The notes beneath the pieces were generated by a model. It was given only the letters and a program-made list of their open reading frames with translations. It made no database searches and was not told the DNA's origin. A stretch of DNA of 64,000 bases from Atherinomorus stipes (taxonomy: Eukaryota; Chordata; Actinopteri; Atheriniformes; Atherinidae). How positions within the stretch are numbered: position 1 is the first letter of the stretch; every line of letters begins with the position of its first letter. The DNA is taken from positions 1,922,001 to 1,986,000 of the forward strand of contig JALJCO010003968.1 of NCBI GenBank assembly GCA_023101725.1, written 5' to 3'. The translations under genes were made by a program, and so were the position numbers. Positions 37,309-47,312 of the stretch are shown here, piece after piece.

Positions 37309-38616
37309 AGTGTGTAATTAGTATAATTATATTTGTCATGGTCTACATATAATCACTTTTATTATATCTATTATATTTTTTGTTCTGAGTGGTGAATATG
37401 AATGTCCACCCTTTGGTTCAGTGATATTTTTTTATCCAAATAATGCCTGTCATGCCGTTGAAGAATTTGACAGTTTTGATCAATACCCTAGGAAATTCAG
37501 CATAAGGAAACCATCCCAATATTTTGACTTCCGGCTACTGTTACATGACAATGTGATGAATAATTTTGCAAGGCATTTGAGCGGGTCATTTATGTCTTGG
37601 CAAAGAGGGCACTTGTTTAAAATTCATGTAGTACAGACTGTGCAGGAACAAGGTCAGTAATAGGGCTGTAGACCTGTGTGTATGTCTGTGCGTTTGCGTG
37701 CATGCGCACAGTGGTATGGGAAGAAAATTCCATCTACAGCCCCTGTTCTCTGTGCTTATCCTTTGCAGAGAAACGAGTAGGAGGCTTGAATAAATAAAAA
37801 GGAGCTGAGGATTTCCTGGTATGTGTGTGTCCTATCTTCAGCTGTGGAGGTCCACAGGGACCAGCACCCTCTCAGCTGAGGTGTGCAGGTCAGTGGGGAA
37901 GACAGAATGGTACAGACAGCGTGAAAAGACTGTAGGAAGATGATAAACAGGAGATTTAGGAGCAGAATACAAGGGGAGTGCATTATAAGAATATTACTTT
38001 ATATAGAATAACCAGGTTTTGATTTTCTATAATTTATGTAACAGGGATTCAGGCACAAAAATATATTGTAATAATTTTGCTAAGTACTTCACTTTAAAGA
38101 GAAACAAAATATGAAGGAAAAAAATTATCAAGTTTCCCAGGCCATCCGCACGCCCTGACATGGTGAGCTCATACACTGTAAATGTAAAATCACTCAAAAT
38201 ACTGTAGATTATCATTTAATCGCTCATAAATTGTGGAAAGGCAAAGAAATGCTTTACTTGAAAGAAAAAAACAAAACAAAATAAAAACAGCAGATGTTCA
38301 TATTAAGTTGAATACAGTAAGACAATTTGCGGGGGAAAAAAACCCAAAAAACAAAAACAAAAAAATCACTAAAGGCGCATCTTTTCCACAGTGTTGCATC
38401 ATCTGCTTTTTACAACACTGTCAGCCTGTAAATGGAAATGAAGAATTGCAATTGTTTAAAACAGAAATGTTTGCTTAGTTAGTTTATAGTTTTGGTTGAT
38501 CAAAAGGTCGGAGTACCCTTTAATGTATTAATCATTTCATGCAACTTTTTTTTCTTTGTCTGTGTCCATATCAGGCCAGATTAGGAGCCAGACTGATTAT
38601 AGACACTGACAATGCT
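36256..38616. other. No gene seen
   Basis: Intergenic spacer with a (TA)n(TG)n microsatellite at 37243-37315. ORFs up to about 107 codons (36645-36968 minus) have no domains. Confidence 0.5.
37243..37315. repeat. (TA)n(TG)n compound microsatellite
   Basis: About 22 TA units pass into about 11 TG units with one GAG interruption. Confidence 0.97.
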
Positions 38617-38726
38617 GTTGTGTGTGTATATATACACATCTATCTATCTAGATATACCTCTATATATCTCTCTCTATATCTATTTATATGTATCTATCTC
38701 TATATCTCTATATATAGATAGAGAGC
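38617..38726. repeat. Imperfect TA/TC/TATC simple repeat
   Basis: Alternating GT, TA, CTAT and CTCTATAT blocks. The DD37E transposon inserted at its edge; related ATAGATAGAGAGAGAG sequence resumes at about 40303 on the other side. Confidence 0.9.
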
Positions 38727-40288
38727 TACAGGGAGTGCAGAATTATTAGGCAAATGAGTATTTTGACCACATCATCCTCTTTACGCATGTTGTCTTACTC
38801 CAAGCTGTAGAGGCCCAAAGCCTACTACCAATTAAGCATATCAGGTAATGTGCATCTCTGTAGTGAGAAGCGGTGTGGTCTAATGACATCAGCACCCTAT
38901 ATCAGGTGTATTAGGCAAACAGAATTATTTGGCAACTTCCTTTCCTTTGGCAAAATGGGTCAGAAGAGGGACTTGACAGGCTCCGAAATGTCAAAAATAG
39001 TAAGATATCATACAGAGGGATGCAGCACTCTTAAAATTGCCAAGCTTCTAATCAAGTGTTTCATTCAAAATAGTCAACAGGGTCGCAAGAAACGTGTGGA
39101 AAAACCAAGGCACAAAATAACTGCCCATGAGCTGAGAAAAGTCAAGCGTGCAGCTGCCAAGATGCCACTTGTCAGCAGTTTTGCCATATTTCAGAGCTGC
39201 AACATCACTGGAGTGCCCAAAAGCACAAGGTGTGCAATACTCAGAGACATGGCCAAAGTAAGAAAGGCTGAAAAACGACCACCACTGAACAAGACACACA
39301 AGCTGAAATGTCAAGACTGGGCCAAGAAATATCTCAAGACTGATTTTTCTAAGCTTTTATGGACTGATGAAATGAGAGTGAGTCTTGATGGGCCAGATGG
39401 ATGGGCCCGTGGCTGGATCGGTAAAGGGCAGAGAGCTCCAGTCCGACTTAGACACCAGCAAGGTGGAGGTGGGGTACTGGTTTGGGCTGGTATCATCAAA
39501 GATGAGCTTGTGGGGCCTTTTCGGGTTGAGGATGATGTCAAGCTCAACTCCCAGTCCTACTGCCAGTTTCTGGAAGACACATTCTTCAAGCAGTGGTACC
39601 GGAAGAAGTCCGCATCCTTCAGGAAAAACATGATTTTCATGCAGGACAGTGCTCCATCACACGCATCCAAGTACTCCACAGCGTGGCTGGCAAGAAAGGG
39701 TCTAATAGAAGAAAAACTAATGACATGGCCTCCTTGTTCACCTGATCTGAACCCCATAGAGAACCTGTGGTGCCTCATCAAATGTGAGATTTACAAGGAG
39801 GGAAAACAGTCCACCTCTCTGAAGAGTGTCTGGGAGGCTGTGGTTGCTGCTGCACGCAATGTTGATGGTGAACAGATCAAAACGCTGACAGGATCCATGG
39901 ATGGCAGGCTTTTGAGTGTCCTTGCAAAGCAACGTGGCTATATTGGTCACTGATTTGTTTTTGTTTTGTTTTTGAATATCAGAAATGTATTTTTGTGAAT
40001 GTTGAGCTGTTATATTGGTTTCCCTGGTGAAAATAAATAATTGAAATGGGTATGTATTTGTTTATTGCTAATTTGCCTAATAATTCTGTTTGCCTTTTCT
40101 GTTAATACACCTGATATAGGGTGTTGATGTCATTAGACCACACCCCTTCTCATTACAGAGATGCACATCACCTGATAGCTTAATTGGTAGTAGGCTTTGG
40201 GCCTCTACAGTTTGGAGTAAGACAACATGCATAAAGAGGATGATTCGGTGAAAATACTCATTTGCCTAATAATTCTGTACTCCCTGTA
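38727..40288 (+). mobile_element. Near-complete Tc1/mariner element (DD37E, TRT-like)
   Basis: Element 38729-40286 (1558 bp) flanked by TA at 38727-38728 and 40287-40288. Both ends read CAGGGAGT(G/A)CAGAATTATT inward, and the inverted match extends about 200 bases, including AGGCAAATGAGTATTTT, CATCATCCTCTTTATGCATG-like and CCAAAGCCTACTACCAATTA. It encloses one long transposase ORF. Gaps and substitutions between the two ends are few, suggesting recent activity. Families of this type are known from teleosts and lampreys (established for DD37E/TRT-type Tc1 elements); membership here is inferred from spacing and remembered sequence. Confidence 0.95.
38955..39953 (+). CDS. Tc1/mariner DD37E transposase, 332 residues, single open frame
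   Basis: Cut-and-paste transposase that binds the element's inverted repeats and inserts at TA. I start at ATG 38955 (MGQKRDLTGSEM), typical of the family, rather than the open frame from 38850. An N-terminal helix-turn-helix (DLTGSEMSKIVRYHTEG) is followed by a basic QQGRKKRVEKPRHKITAHEL segment, a GPDGWARGWIGKGQRAP region and the catalytic triad. The triad is Asp in LLWTDEMRV, Asp in IFMQDSAPSH and Glu in LNPIENLW, with 37 residues between the last two. It ends GYIGH then TGA. One oddity: between KIAKLL and IKCFIQNSQQG about six residues seem to be missing relative to my memory of the family, an in-frame loss in the DNA-binding helix. The frame is open, but activity is uncertain. Confidence 0.9.
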   Translation: MGQKRDLTGSEMSKIVRYHTEGCSTLKIAKLLIKCFIQNSQQGRKKRVEKPRHKITAHELRKVKRAAAKMPLVSSFAIFQSCNITGVPKSTRCAILRDMAKVRKAEKRPPLNKTHKLKCQDWAKKYLKTDFSKLLWTDEMRVSLDGPDGWARGWIGKGQRAPVRLRHQQGGGGVLVWAGIIKDELVGPFRVEDDVKLNSQSYCQFLEDTFFKQWYRKKSASFRKNMIFMQDSAPSHASKYSTAWLARKGLIEEKLMTWPPCSPDLNPIENLWCLIKCEIYKEGKQSTSLKSVWEAVVAAARNVDGEQIKTLTGSMDGRLLSVLAKQRGYIGH

Positions 40289-40715
40289 TATATAAAGATG
40301 AATAGATAGAGAGAGAGACATATAGGTATTAATAAATAGATTTCACTTGGTTGTCATGGAAACAACTAAGTTGTTCTAACCTTGAAAAAAAGAAGATCGA
40401 GAGTAAACATCCTTAAATTTAACATACTACTGTAATTACTCAAACTTAATGGCATAACATCATAATTTATTTGCAGACTATAGCATCTGTTACGAGAATA
40501 GTGAGCATTTAGTGAGTTGGTTTATGAGCTGCTGTGGCAACAGTTCAGATATTTGCACCTACGCTATGGCTGCATATTTAAGACTCAGCTTCTTTCTCTG
40601 CATGCAGTATGTGGGCTGTGATTTCCTGCTTTCAGTACTCTGGCAATACTGTACCTAGAGATCACAGATCTCACTCTTTCATATCACACATATGACTGTG
40701 GACTACTGGCAGACT
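40289..40715. other. No gene seen
   Basis: Simple-repeat remnant at 40303-40325 then unique AT-rich spacer. Confidence 0.5.
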
Positions 40716-41225
40716 TTAAAGACACACAACGTAACTTTTAGACCTTGAAAATATGCGTTTCTGACTCGTTTTGATGGCACACCAACATTTATTATGCACA
40801 TTTTCGAGACGCTCTTGTGCCAAAATGTGATCGTCTGCCAAAATGTGATCTGCCCAGAGGTGCCCCGGGGCTCAGAAACAGCAGCATGTAAGTTTCCCAT
40901 CTGGGACGCAACTGTGGTGTTGCAGCCGACTATTGGTTGTGCACTGTGTCGCTTACTAGCAAACGGATATAAACCAGGTATGAACACTGTGGGTGTTTTT
41001 AACGTGCTACATGTCGGATTTGGCAAAGAAACGTAAGGAAACGTTAACAGAGGAAGAGAGGAAAAGAAAGAGAGGAAGGGACAGAACAAGAGGCAAGATA
41101 AGACTGTCTTTTACTGGCTGGACTGAATCACAGTACAGGTACGATACAAGATGGATGCTAGTTTAGCCACTGATAGGGGGTGCGTCCCTGAGAAAACTGC
41201 TAAAAGTTCCGTTGTGTGTCTTTAA
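40716..41225. mobile_element. 502-bp TTAA-flanked MITE
   Basis: Element 40720-41221 with TTAA on both sides (40716-40719, 41222-41225). Its ends are AGACACACAACGTAACTTTT on the left and the complement of AAAAGTTCCGTTGTGTGTCT on the right, one mismatch in 20. The interior is richer in GC than its flanks and includes a tandem GCCAAAATGTGATC (about 40818-40850). Overlapping ORFs on the two strands (40703-41089, 40794-41036) have no domain. Termini starting AG and the TTAA target fit the Kolobok/T2 pattern better than piggyBac, whose ends start CC. Confidence 0.8.
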
Positions 41226-44200
41226 AAATAACATAAATCACCATGAGGTCTTTTATTGGATCTTGAATGTTTGCACAGTGAGACTAAGTATAAACATCCC
41301 TGAATCATTGTGAAATGTAGTTCTAATGACAGCTAAGATTTTTATTATTTGTTACAACTGCAGCAAGTACCCTGTAAAATCTTGTGATTTTCTATACATA
41401 TAACAAACATTATTCTCTTTATGCATCAGGGGGTAAAGTAGCATCAGATTCTATAAACACTTTATCAGGCCAGCAGAGTTTAGCATGAAAATGAAAGATG
41501 GCGCTCAAGGCTTTGCAGACATCCTGTTGATGTATTTCAGTACAACACCAAGCAGTCTGTTTGTCCGCCGAAGATATTTAAAGTCAGGGTGAGTTGAAGA
41601 GATGGGTGGGAGCTCTGAGGTTTAAAGATCACCTCTTACTTCATCTCTGGATCAGATCACTAACTAAGATAAAACATTGCTTCACAACTTTGGATGCTTT
41701 TCTTCCACATGCTTGCAGAATATTTGCATCATGATTGTAATACCAACTCATAAACTCTCTGAGTCCTTGTATCTACAACACAACCCAGACTTCACACATC
41801 TTGTATGTATGAGAAGTAGAGAATGCCAAATATTTCACAATCCAAATGCTCCCTTCTGTTTGCCTGCAGTCTGTCATCATTTAAACTGTCTTCTCCAGCT
41901 GCTTCCAGTCATTAGGGGAACATGTAATGAAACAAAATCTCCAAGTATCTTTTCCATATTCATAATTAAATAAAAAGTTTCCTTTCATTGCAATACATTT
42001 AATTTGGACTTACTTTTATCTTTAGGGATTTGAGTGAGAAACCTGGTATTTTGTCTCCATTAGTCTGGCTTTGCCCTCCTTTATCGATTTGTTTCTTTCA
42101 TGAAAAACAACATGGGGATGATAAAGCAAGGCAGAAAATCCAAAGAGGCAAAATAATCAAGGAGGCCCGAGTGGGTGAAAGCAGGAGTAAATATTACTTA
42201 GAGTGAGGCTGGAGTTGGGCGGTAATCTCGGTTCATGGGGAAATGCTTGGACAACTTCCCAGTCAGGGTTTTTCTCAAGAAAGTCTGGAAATACATGCTC
42301 GGCATGTGAATGATGTCTTCGATTAATCTCTGGCAGGCCGTACCGTTTAAGCTGGTCCGATCCATCTTTTACAAATCTCTTGCCTTCATGCTGTTTTAAT
42401 CTCTTCACACAAGCCATCACAGACGTGACTACATGACCGCTGAAATGGGAGCAGAGCAGCAAATGAAGCCAGATTTTCCAAGGAAGTGGCTTAAATGAGT
42501 GAGTAAAATGATGGGGGGGGGGGGGATGGGGGGTCCAAATCCTTGAGTCAACTAGCTAAAACCTCCAATCATCACTCTTGGTAAAGGCTTTAATGTTTAA
42601 AGATTCTCCTTTCCACAGACAGTTCAGCAGTTCAGATTATTATGTAGTTAAATCCTTTGTTGAGCCTACTCTAAAATAAAAAGCACTTTTGTGATGAGTT
42701 TTGTTTAACATCTTTCAGTGAGGATAAATCATAAATGACAGCAGAGCTCAGTTCTTGATATTAATGTACCCTGCGGTCAAAACAGAGCTACAACACTCTT
42801 TTTCAGTAATTGGCTAAACTTTCTATCACTGACTGACTCTGCTTAATATTCACCTCACTTCCTCTGCAGCTTTACCAGATGTGTTGTATCACACATCTGA
42901 TGCATTCAAAGGTCAGCAATGCTAATAGCACAGAGGAGGACAGAGAGTTGTTAATTACAGTCTGTCTCAGAGTCAGAGACCTCATTGCTGGAAGAGAATC
43001 TGTCCTTTCACACACAAACACAATTATACTCACCCACGTACAGCACCAACATAATCATTAGAGGACAGTATACTGAAACAGCTAATAAGTGAACAAAGGA
43101 TGTTCCGCTATTTGGTCCCGAAAATACTTACAAAGCACCAATCCTTGATCAGAAGCATCCTTTTATTGATGAGGTCTGAGGGACCCAGTTCCAGATAGTA
43201 AAAACTCCAAGGTGAACTTACATCAATATATTTGATGCATTAACTTAATACAGTGAAAAAGTCAGCTTAATGAGCTTTGCTTCACTTCAAGGATCTCTAG
43301 CAACAGCATGAAAAATCTTACCTTGAGGAGTATTGCTGCATTTTTTAAAATAAAGTTTATCAGCTTTGCACCAGAACGCTTTCTGATTTGCATTGTCTGC
43401 TTGTGGTGTAATTTGGCCATTTCTATAGATGAGTACTTTTGTTACATTTTAGAAGCAGAAGGTCATAAAGTTGGAAATATTTATAAGCTAGAGGCAAAGT
43501 GTTTCACATGTCTGAAATACAGAGCTACAAATTCTAAAAGTTTAGAGCAAATCAAAATGAAAAAAGGAAAGGAGCAAAGTTCAGTGTGAGCAAAGATTTG
43601 CTAACATGGGCAACTTTTATGCAGGTGCAACACATACTTCAATCTACAAATTCAGTTGTGGAGGCATTTGGGGGCAACAGCATGTCCTCCATTGAGAAGG
43701 TGCAACCAAACAGGTTATTTAACAAAATACATTGCACATCCATTTTTGATGTGGCTTTTTTTTTTCAGTAGTGCATAACTGAAATTAGGCGATGTAGTGC
43801 TGCAACCTACAGGAACTCCCATGTAATCGTGATGTCATCACAAATTCTTGGCTGTACGGGGAGTTACTGTAAGTGATTAAACATTCTAAGCTTCAGATCA
43901 CTGATGACTGACATTTTAAATTAGAAGTTAAATTGTATTTGCATGTTTGCATCTTTTGCTGGTGTCAAAGAACTCATCAACCAGTGAGGGTCCGATTACA
44001 GTGGCACATATCGATCTGTGTTGCTTGTAGCCGGCGCTGAATAAAGCATAGCCTATTTGGTATCTTTCTCAGTGCAGATGAACTGAGATAATACCACATT
44101 TACAAGTTAAAAAGCTGATTTTAAGAACTGGACAGTGCTGACAACAGAATGTATGACGGGTTAAAAACCTTAAACAACAATGTAGTGCAGGCATAGAGCT

Positions 44201-44276
44201 GTCACAGTCTGATGAAACATTGTAAAATTATGTCCACTGGTCTACAACAATATCAAATAGGCTAAAAATGGTAAAG
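41226..44276. other. No gene seen in about 3 kb
   Basis: Spacer with a poly-G run at 42513-42525. The block 42130-42480 is repeat-free and less AT-rich and might be regulatory; only texture supports this. No coding signal was found. Confidence 0.45.
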
Positions 44277-44277
44277 C

Positions 44278-44309
<32 letters not shown>

Positions 44310-44316
44310 TATACAT

Positions 44317-44349
<33 letters not shown>

Positions 44350-44350
44350 C
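44277..44350. repeat. Poly-A / (AAAT)n / (CA)n / (TA)n compound repeat
   Basis: A-run then AAATAAAT units, CACACACAC and a TATATA tract in immediate succession. Confidence 0.95.
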
Positions 44351-44745
44351 TATATAAGTTTGCATGAAACAGTGCAGAGAGGCTGCATAAATATTTTCAA
44401 AGCAAATGTACAAAAAAAAGTGACATGCATTAGATGTTGTGTGCTTTCCTATTCAAAGGCAAAGTATAATGTTTTCTGGTTCCTAACCAATTAGTTTTTA
44501 ATACATAACCAAACGGGCTTCAAATATAACTAAACAGCAGTTGAAAACAGAAATCAACACTGACGGAAAATGGCACCTCAGTTACATTGAATGTTTATAT
44601 TGTGTAGCTTTGGACAGCAGTAAACACCCACAGTTAAAAAGAGGTGGAGAACTAGAAGACATGCTTGTCAAGTTCCCTTTTTGTTTCACTTTTGTTTTAC
44701 AGCTACCATTTATCATGAAGTCAAGTGCTTGTGTGTTTGTTGTAT

Positions 44746-45146
44746 TCAGTGTTTGTATTCAGTGTGCCAACGAGTTCTTAAATGTTTTAAACAGTATGGA
44801 TTTTATACAGCATGTAACACAGCCAACCCACAACAGAGGACATACCCTAGACCTGGTCATAACTCATGGTCTGTCGACTGGTGTGTCCGCTGCTGTTGAC
44901 CTGGCTGTGTCAGACCACTACTGTGTGTTTCCTAACATCACCAGTTTTAACCAACAGGAGGCCCCGGTGAGAACGGTGAAGAAACAATATATTACTTCTG
45001 AAGTGACTGCAAATTTTATTGATAATTTAGACCAAACTCCTGCTCCAATCTTACACATTTCATGTGCTTCTATTGTTGATGATTTTAACAGCAGATTGAG
45101 ATCAGCAATTGACTTAATGGCTCCACCTAGAACAAAAACTGTATAA
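44746..45146 (+). pseudogene. LINE endonuclease domain fragment
   Basis: ANEFLNVLNSMDFIQHVTQP through RTKTV: the C-terminal part of the APE-type endonuclease, with THxxGHTLDLVI and the SDH motif (His is catalytic in APE-type endonucleases) intact. The N-terminal endonuclease is absent. A longer open frame from 44541 reads into unrelated flank and is not meaningful. Confidence 0.75.
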
Positions 45147-45938
45147 AGCAATCTGAAACCACCGTGGAAAACAAGGAAATTACGGATTTAAAACAAAAAT
45201 GCAGGAGAGCAGAAAGAAAATGAAGAAAGACTAAATTAATAATGAAATTTTACGCGATCAACTCAAAATCTATAATAATACAGTGAAATTGGCAAGAACA
45301 CAGCACTTTTCAAATCTCAGAACTGACACTAAAAACAATCCAAAATTTATTTTTAAAACCATCGATTTTTTAATTAAATGCTGATCCTAACCAGCCCACC
45401 ATGCCACAATCAGCTGCTACATGTGAGAACTTTGCAGACCACTTCAGAAAAACAAATTGATGCCATAAGGTCAAATCTTATCCCAACGAAGGACTGATTT
45501 TAACTTGTCAGAAGCATCATTTTTACCTGAGGAAACACTAGAAAGTTTTGTCCTGGTTGATGCGAAGATGCTTGGTTGAGTTTTGTTCCAGCTAAACCCA
45601 ACAACCTGCCTTTTAGATTCCCACATTGCTTTGAAAGATGTTTTATGGCTTCCTTGAACATGAGTTTTTAGACATTGTGAACTGCTCTCTTCAGACAGGT
45701 GTTTTCCCATCAGCCAATAAAACGGTGATGATGAGGCCCCTTCTGAAAAAGAGTAGTTTAGACCCCAACATCCTTGATAACTACAGACCAGTATCCAACT
45801 TACCATTTTTAAGTAAAATGATAGAAAAAGTTGTTTTTATTCAGTTACATGAGTTTCTGAATAGAAACAATATTTCAGAAAAATGTCAGTTCGGTTTTAG
45901 AACAAACCACAGTACCGAAACAGCCCTTTTAAAGATTG

Positions 45939-46045
45939 TTAAAGGCAAGGTAGGGGGTCCTGGAAAAACAGTTTGTGCAAGCTAAATTTTGAAAAATATG
46001 CCCCTGGAATATGCTCCTGGGAAACATCATCCACCCTGCCTTTAA
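45939..46045. mobile_element. 99-bp TTAA-flanked MITE inside the LINE RT
   Basis: Element 45943-46041, TTAA at 45939-45942 and 46042-46045. Left end AGGCAAGGTAGGGGGTCC, right end CATCCACCCTGCCT. It is an internally deleted version of the 652-bp element at 58739-59390: both share the first about 40 bases (GGGGNNCTGGGAAAACAGTT-like) and the last about 30 (TGCTCCTGG.AAACATCA.CCACCCTG). Confidence 0.8.
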
Positions 46046-46100
46046 TGATTTCAAATGTAATTTGGATGCACAGAATCTTTCTATTCTGATGCTACTGGAT

Positions 46101-46844
46101 TTAAAGGTTGAATATGAAACATTTTTATTAAAAGCTATATTTTTTTCTAAAAATGATACCTCCAAAGGTTGTTTGGGTAGGGGGTGGGGGTGGGGGTACA
46201 GAATGAAAGTACAACATTTCCTAGAAAAATGATATTTAGCCTAAAAATTATTATAAAATAAATTTTTAAAGGTTCGATAATGGCATATTTACGTCTATAA
46301 GCCGATACATGCCGTCATTGAGGGTTGCCAAATACGATCTCTGTGTGGCATTAGTATTTTGGGCACAGTTAGGCTGGTACAGGGGGAAACAGTGGATACG
46401 GCGAGTGAAGCAGCTGCTTCAGATCCCTGAGATATTATTATCTGTTTCTGAGGAGGAGTGACCTGAGAAGAGCAAAACCTGGAGTAAATTTAGTTGAAGA
46501 CTGCACTAAGACCCACATACTGTAAACGTTTTCCACGGTATCAAAACATGGAAATGGCGACTTTTCTCCTGGATCGGTAAGCTAGTTTGTTTGCTAACAT
46601 GGCTAACGTTAGCTGTCAGTTATAAACTCCTCTGCGTTACTTGTTGGACATGTTGCAGACTGTTGGTCACTTGGGTATCGGCAGCAAGCCTGGCATCGCA
46701 GCGGCTGGAGTTGTTTTTCTGCCGTTGCAACAACAACCTAGACACACTTGATGTCGCTGTTCTGTCCGTATTCAATGGGGAAGAGAAAAGGAGGAGGCGG
46801 GGAGCGGACCGGGAGAGGGGAGGGGGGACATATTCAACCTTTAA
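46101..46844. mobile_element. 736-bp TTAA-flanked MITE inside the LINE RT
   Basis: Element 46105-46840 with perfect 12-base inverted ends AGGTTGAATATG..CATATTCAACCT and TTAA on both sides (46101-46104, 46841-46844), making a 16-base perfect inverted repeat with the target. The interior has G-runs at 46178-46197 and 46783-46828 and several ORFs under 90 codons without domains. Its ends differ from those of the other TTAA elements, so it is a separate family. Confidence 0.85.
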
Positions 46845-47150
46845 CTGCGGCATTTGATACAGTAGATCACCAGATTATATTGAACAGACTGGGAAGTCTA
46901 GTGGGCCTCTCAGGTACTGTTTTCAAATGGTTTTACTCCTTTCTCACAGATTGACAGTTTTTTGTAAGTTTGGATACATACTCTTCAAGGACCCATAAAA
47001 TAAAATGTGGGGTTCCCCAAGGATTAATTTTAGGCCCACCACCTGGATCTGGGTGGCTTCCTGTGGCGGCAGCCAGTGTGGCAGTGAGGTGGGGTGGGCC
47101 CTGATGTGGATGGACCCCAGAATATCGTATCGGGGTGCATATGAGAGAGT

Positions 47151-47172
47151 ATGTGTGTGTGTGTGTGTGTGT
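47151..47172. repeat. (GT)n microsatellite
   Basis: Eleven GT units within the LINE 3' region. Confidence 0.9.
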
Positions 47173-47312
47173 ATGCATGTGTATGTGTATTGTTTGTCTG
47201 AGATAAACTTGGGGGACTGTTGATTTATTGTGTTGTTTTTAATATGTGAAGCACTTTGTAAAGCTGTTATGCATGAAAAGTGCTATAAAAATAAAATTTG
47301 ATTGATTGTTAG

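Larger units (their letters stand above)
45630..47040 (+). pseudogene. LINE reverse transcriptase, split by two insertions
   Basis: RT palm and fingers pieces can be followed across the two TTAA-flanked insertions, because the coding phase and sense continue on each side. ETALLKIV passes to NDFKC across the first, and MLLDL passes to AAFDTVDH across the second, whose interrupted codon is in the TTAA target itself. The first catalytic Asp of RT sits in AAFDTVDH. The FADD-type motif expected later is missing because of a deletion after about 47040. A stop (TGA at 46951) and other lesions are also present. Confidence 0.8.
44740..47312 (+). mobile_element. L2/CR1-like LINE copy interrupted by two MITEs
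   Basis: From left to right: the end of the endonuclease domain (44765-45146; QHVTQPTHNRGHTLDLVITH and SDHYCVF), a frameshifted linker, and the RT N-terminal part (45638-45938; NYRPVSNLPFLSKMIEKVV and CQFGFRTNHSTETALL). A first MITE (45943-46041) comes next, then RT sequence NDFKCNLDAQNLSILMLLDL, a second MITE (46105-46840), then RT AAFDTVDHQIILNRLGSLVG. The copy loses its remaining RT just after CGVPQG..LGP (about 47040) and resumes in a 3' UTR ending AAGTGCTATAAAAATAAAAT then TTGATTGATTG. Frameshifts plus deletion make it dead. Confidence 0.82.

Noticed and set aside
38850..38954. N-terminal extension of the DD37E transposase frame
   Set aside because: The open frame upstream of ATG 38955 translates the element's terminal repeat region; family proteins begin MGQKR-like.
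40703..41089. 128-codon minus-strand ORF
   Set aside because: Falls within the TTAA-flanked MITE and its flank; no transposase motif.
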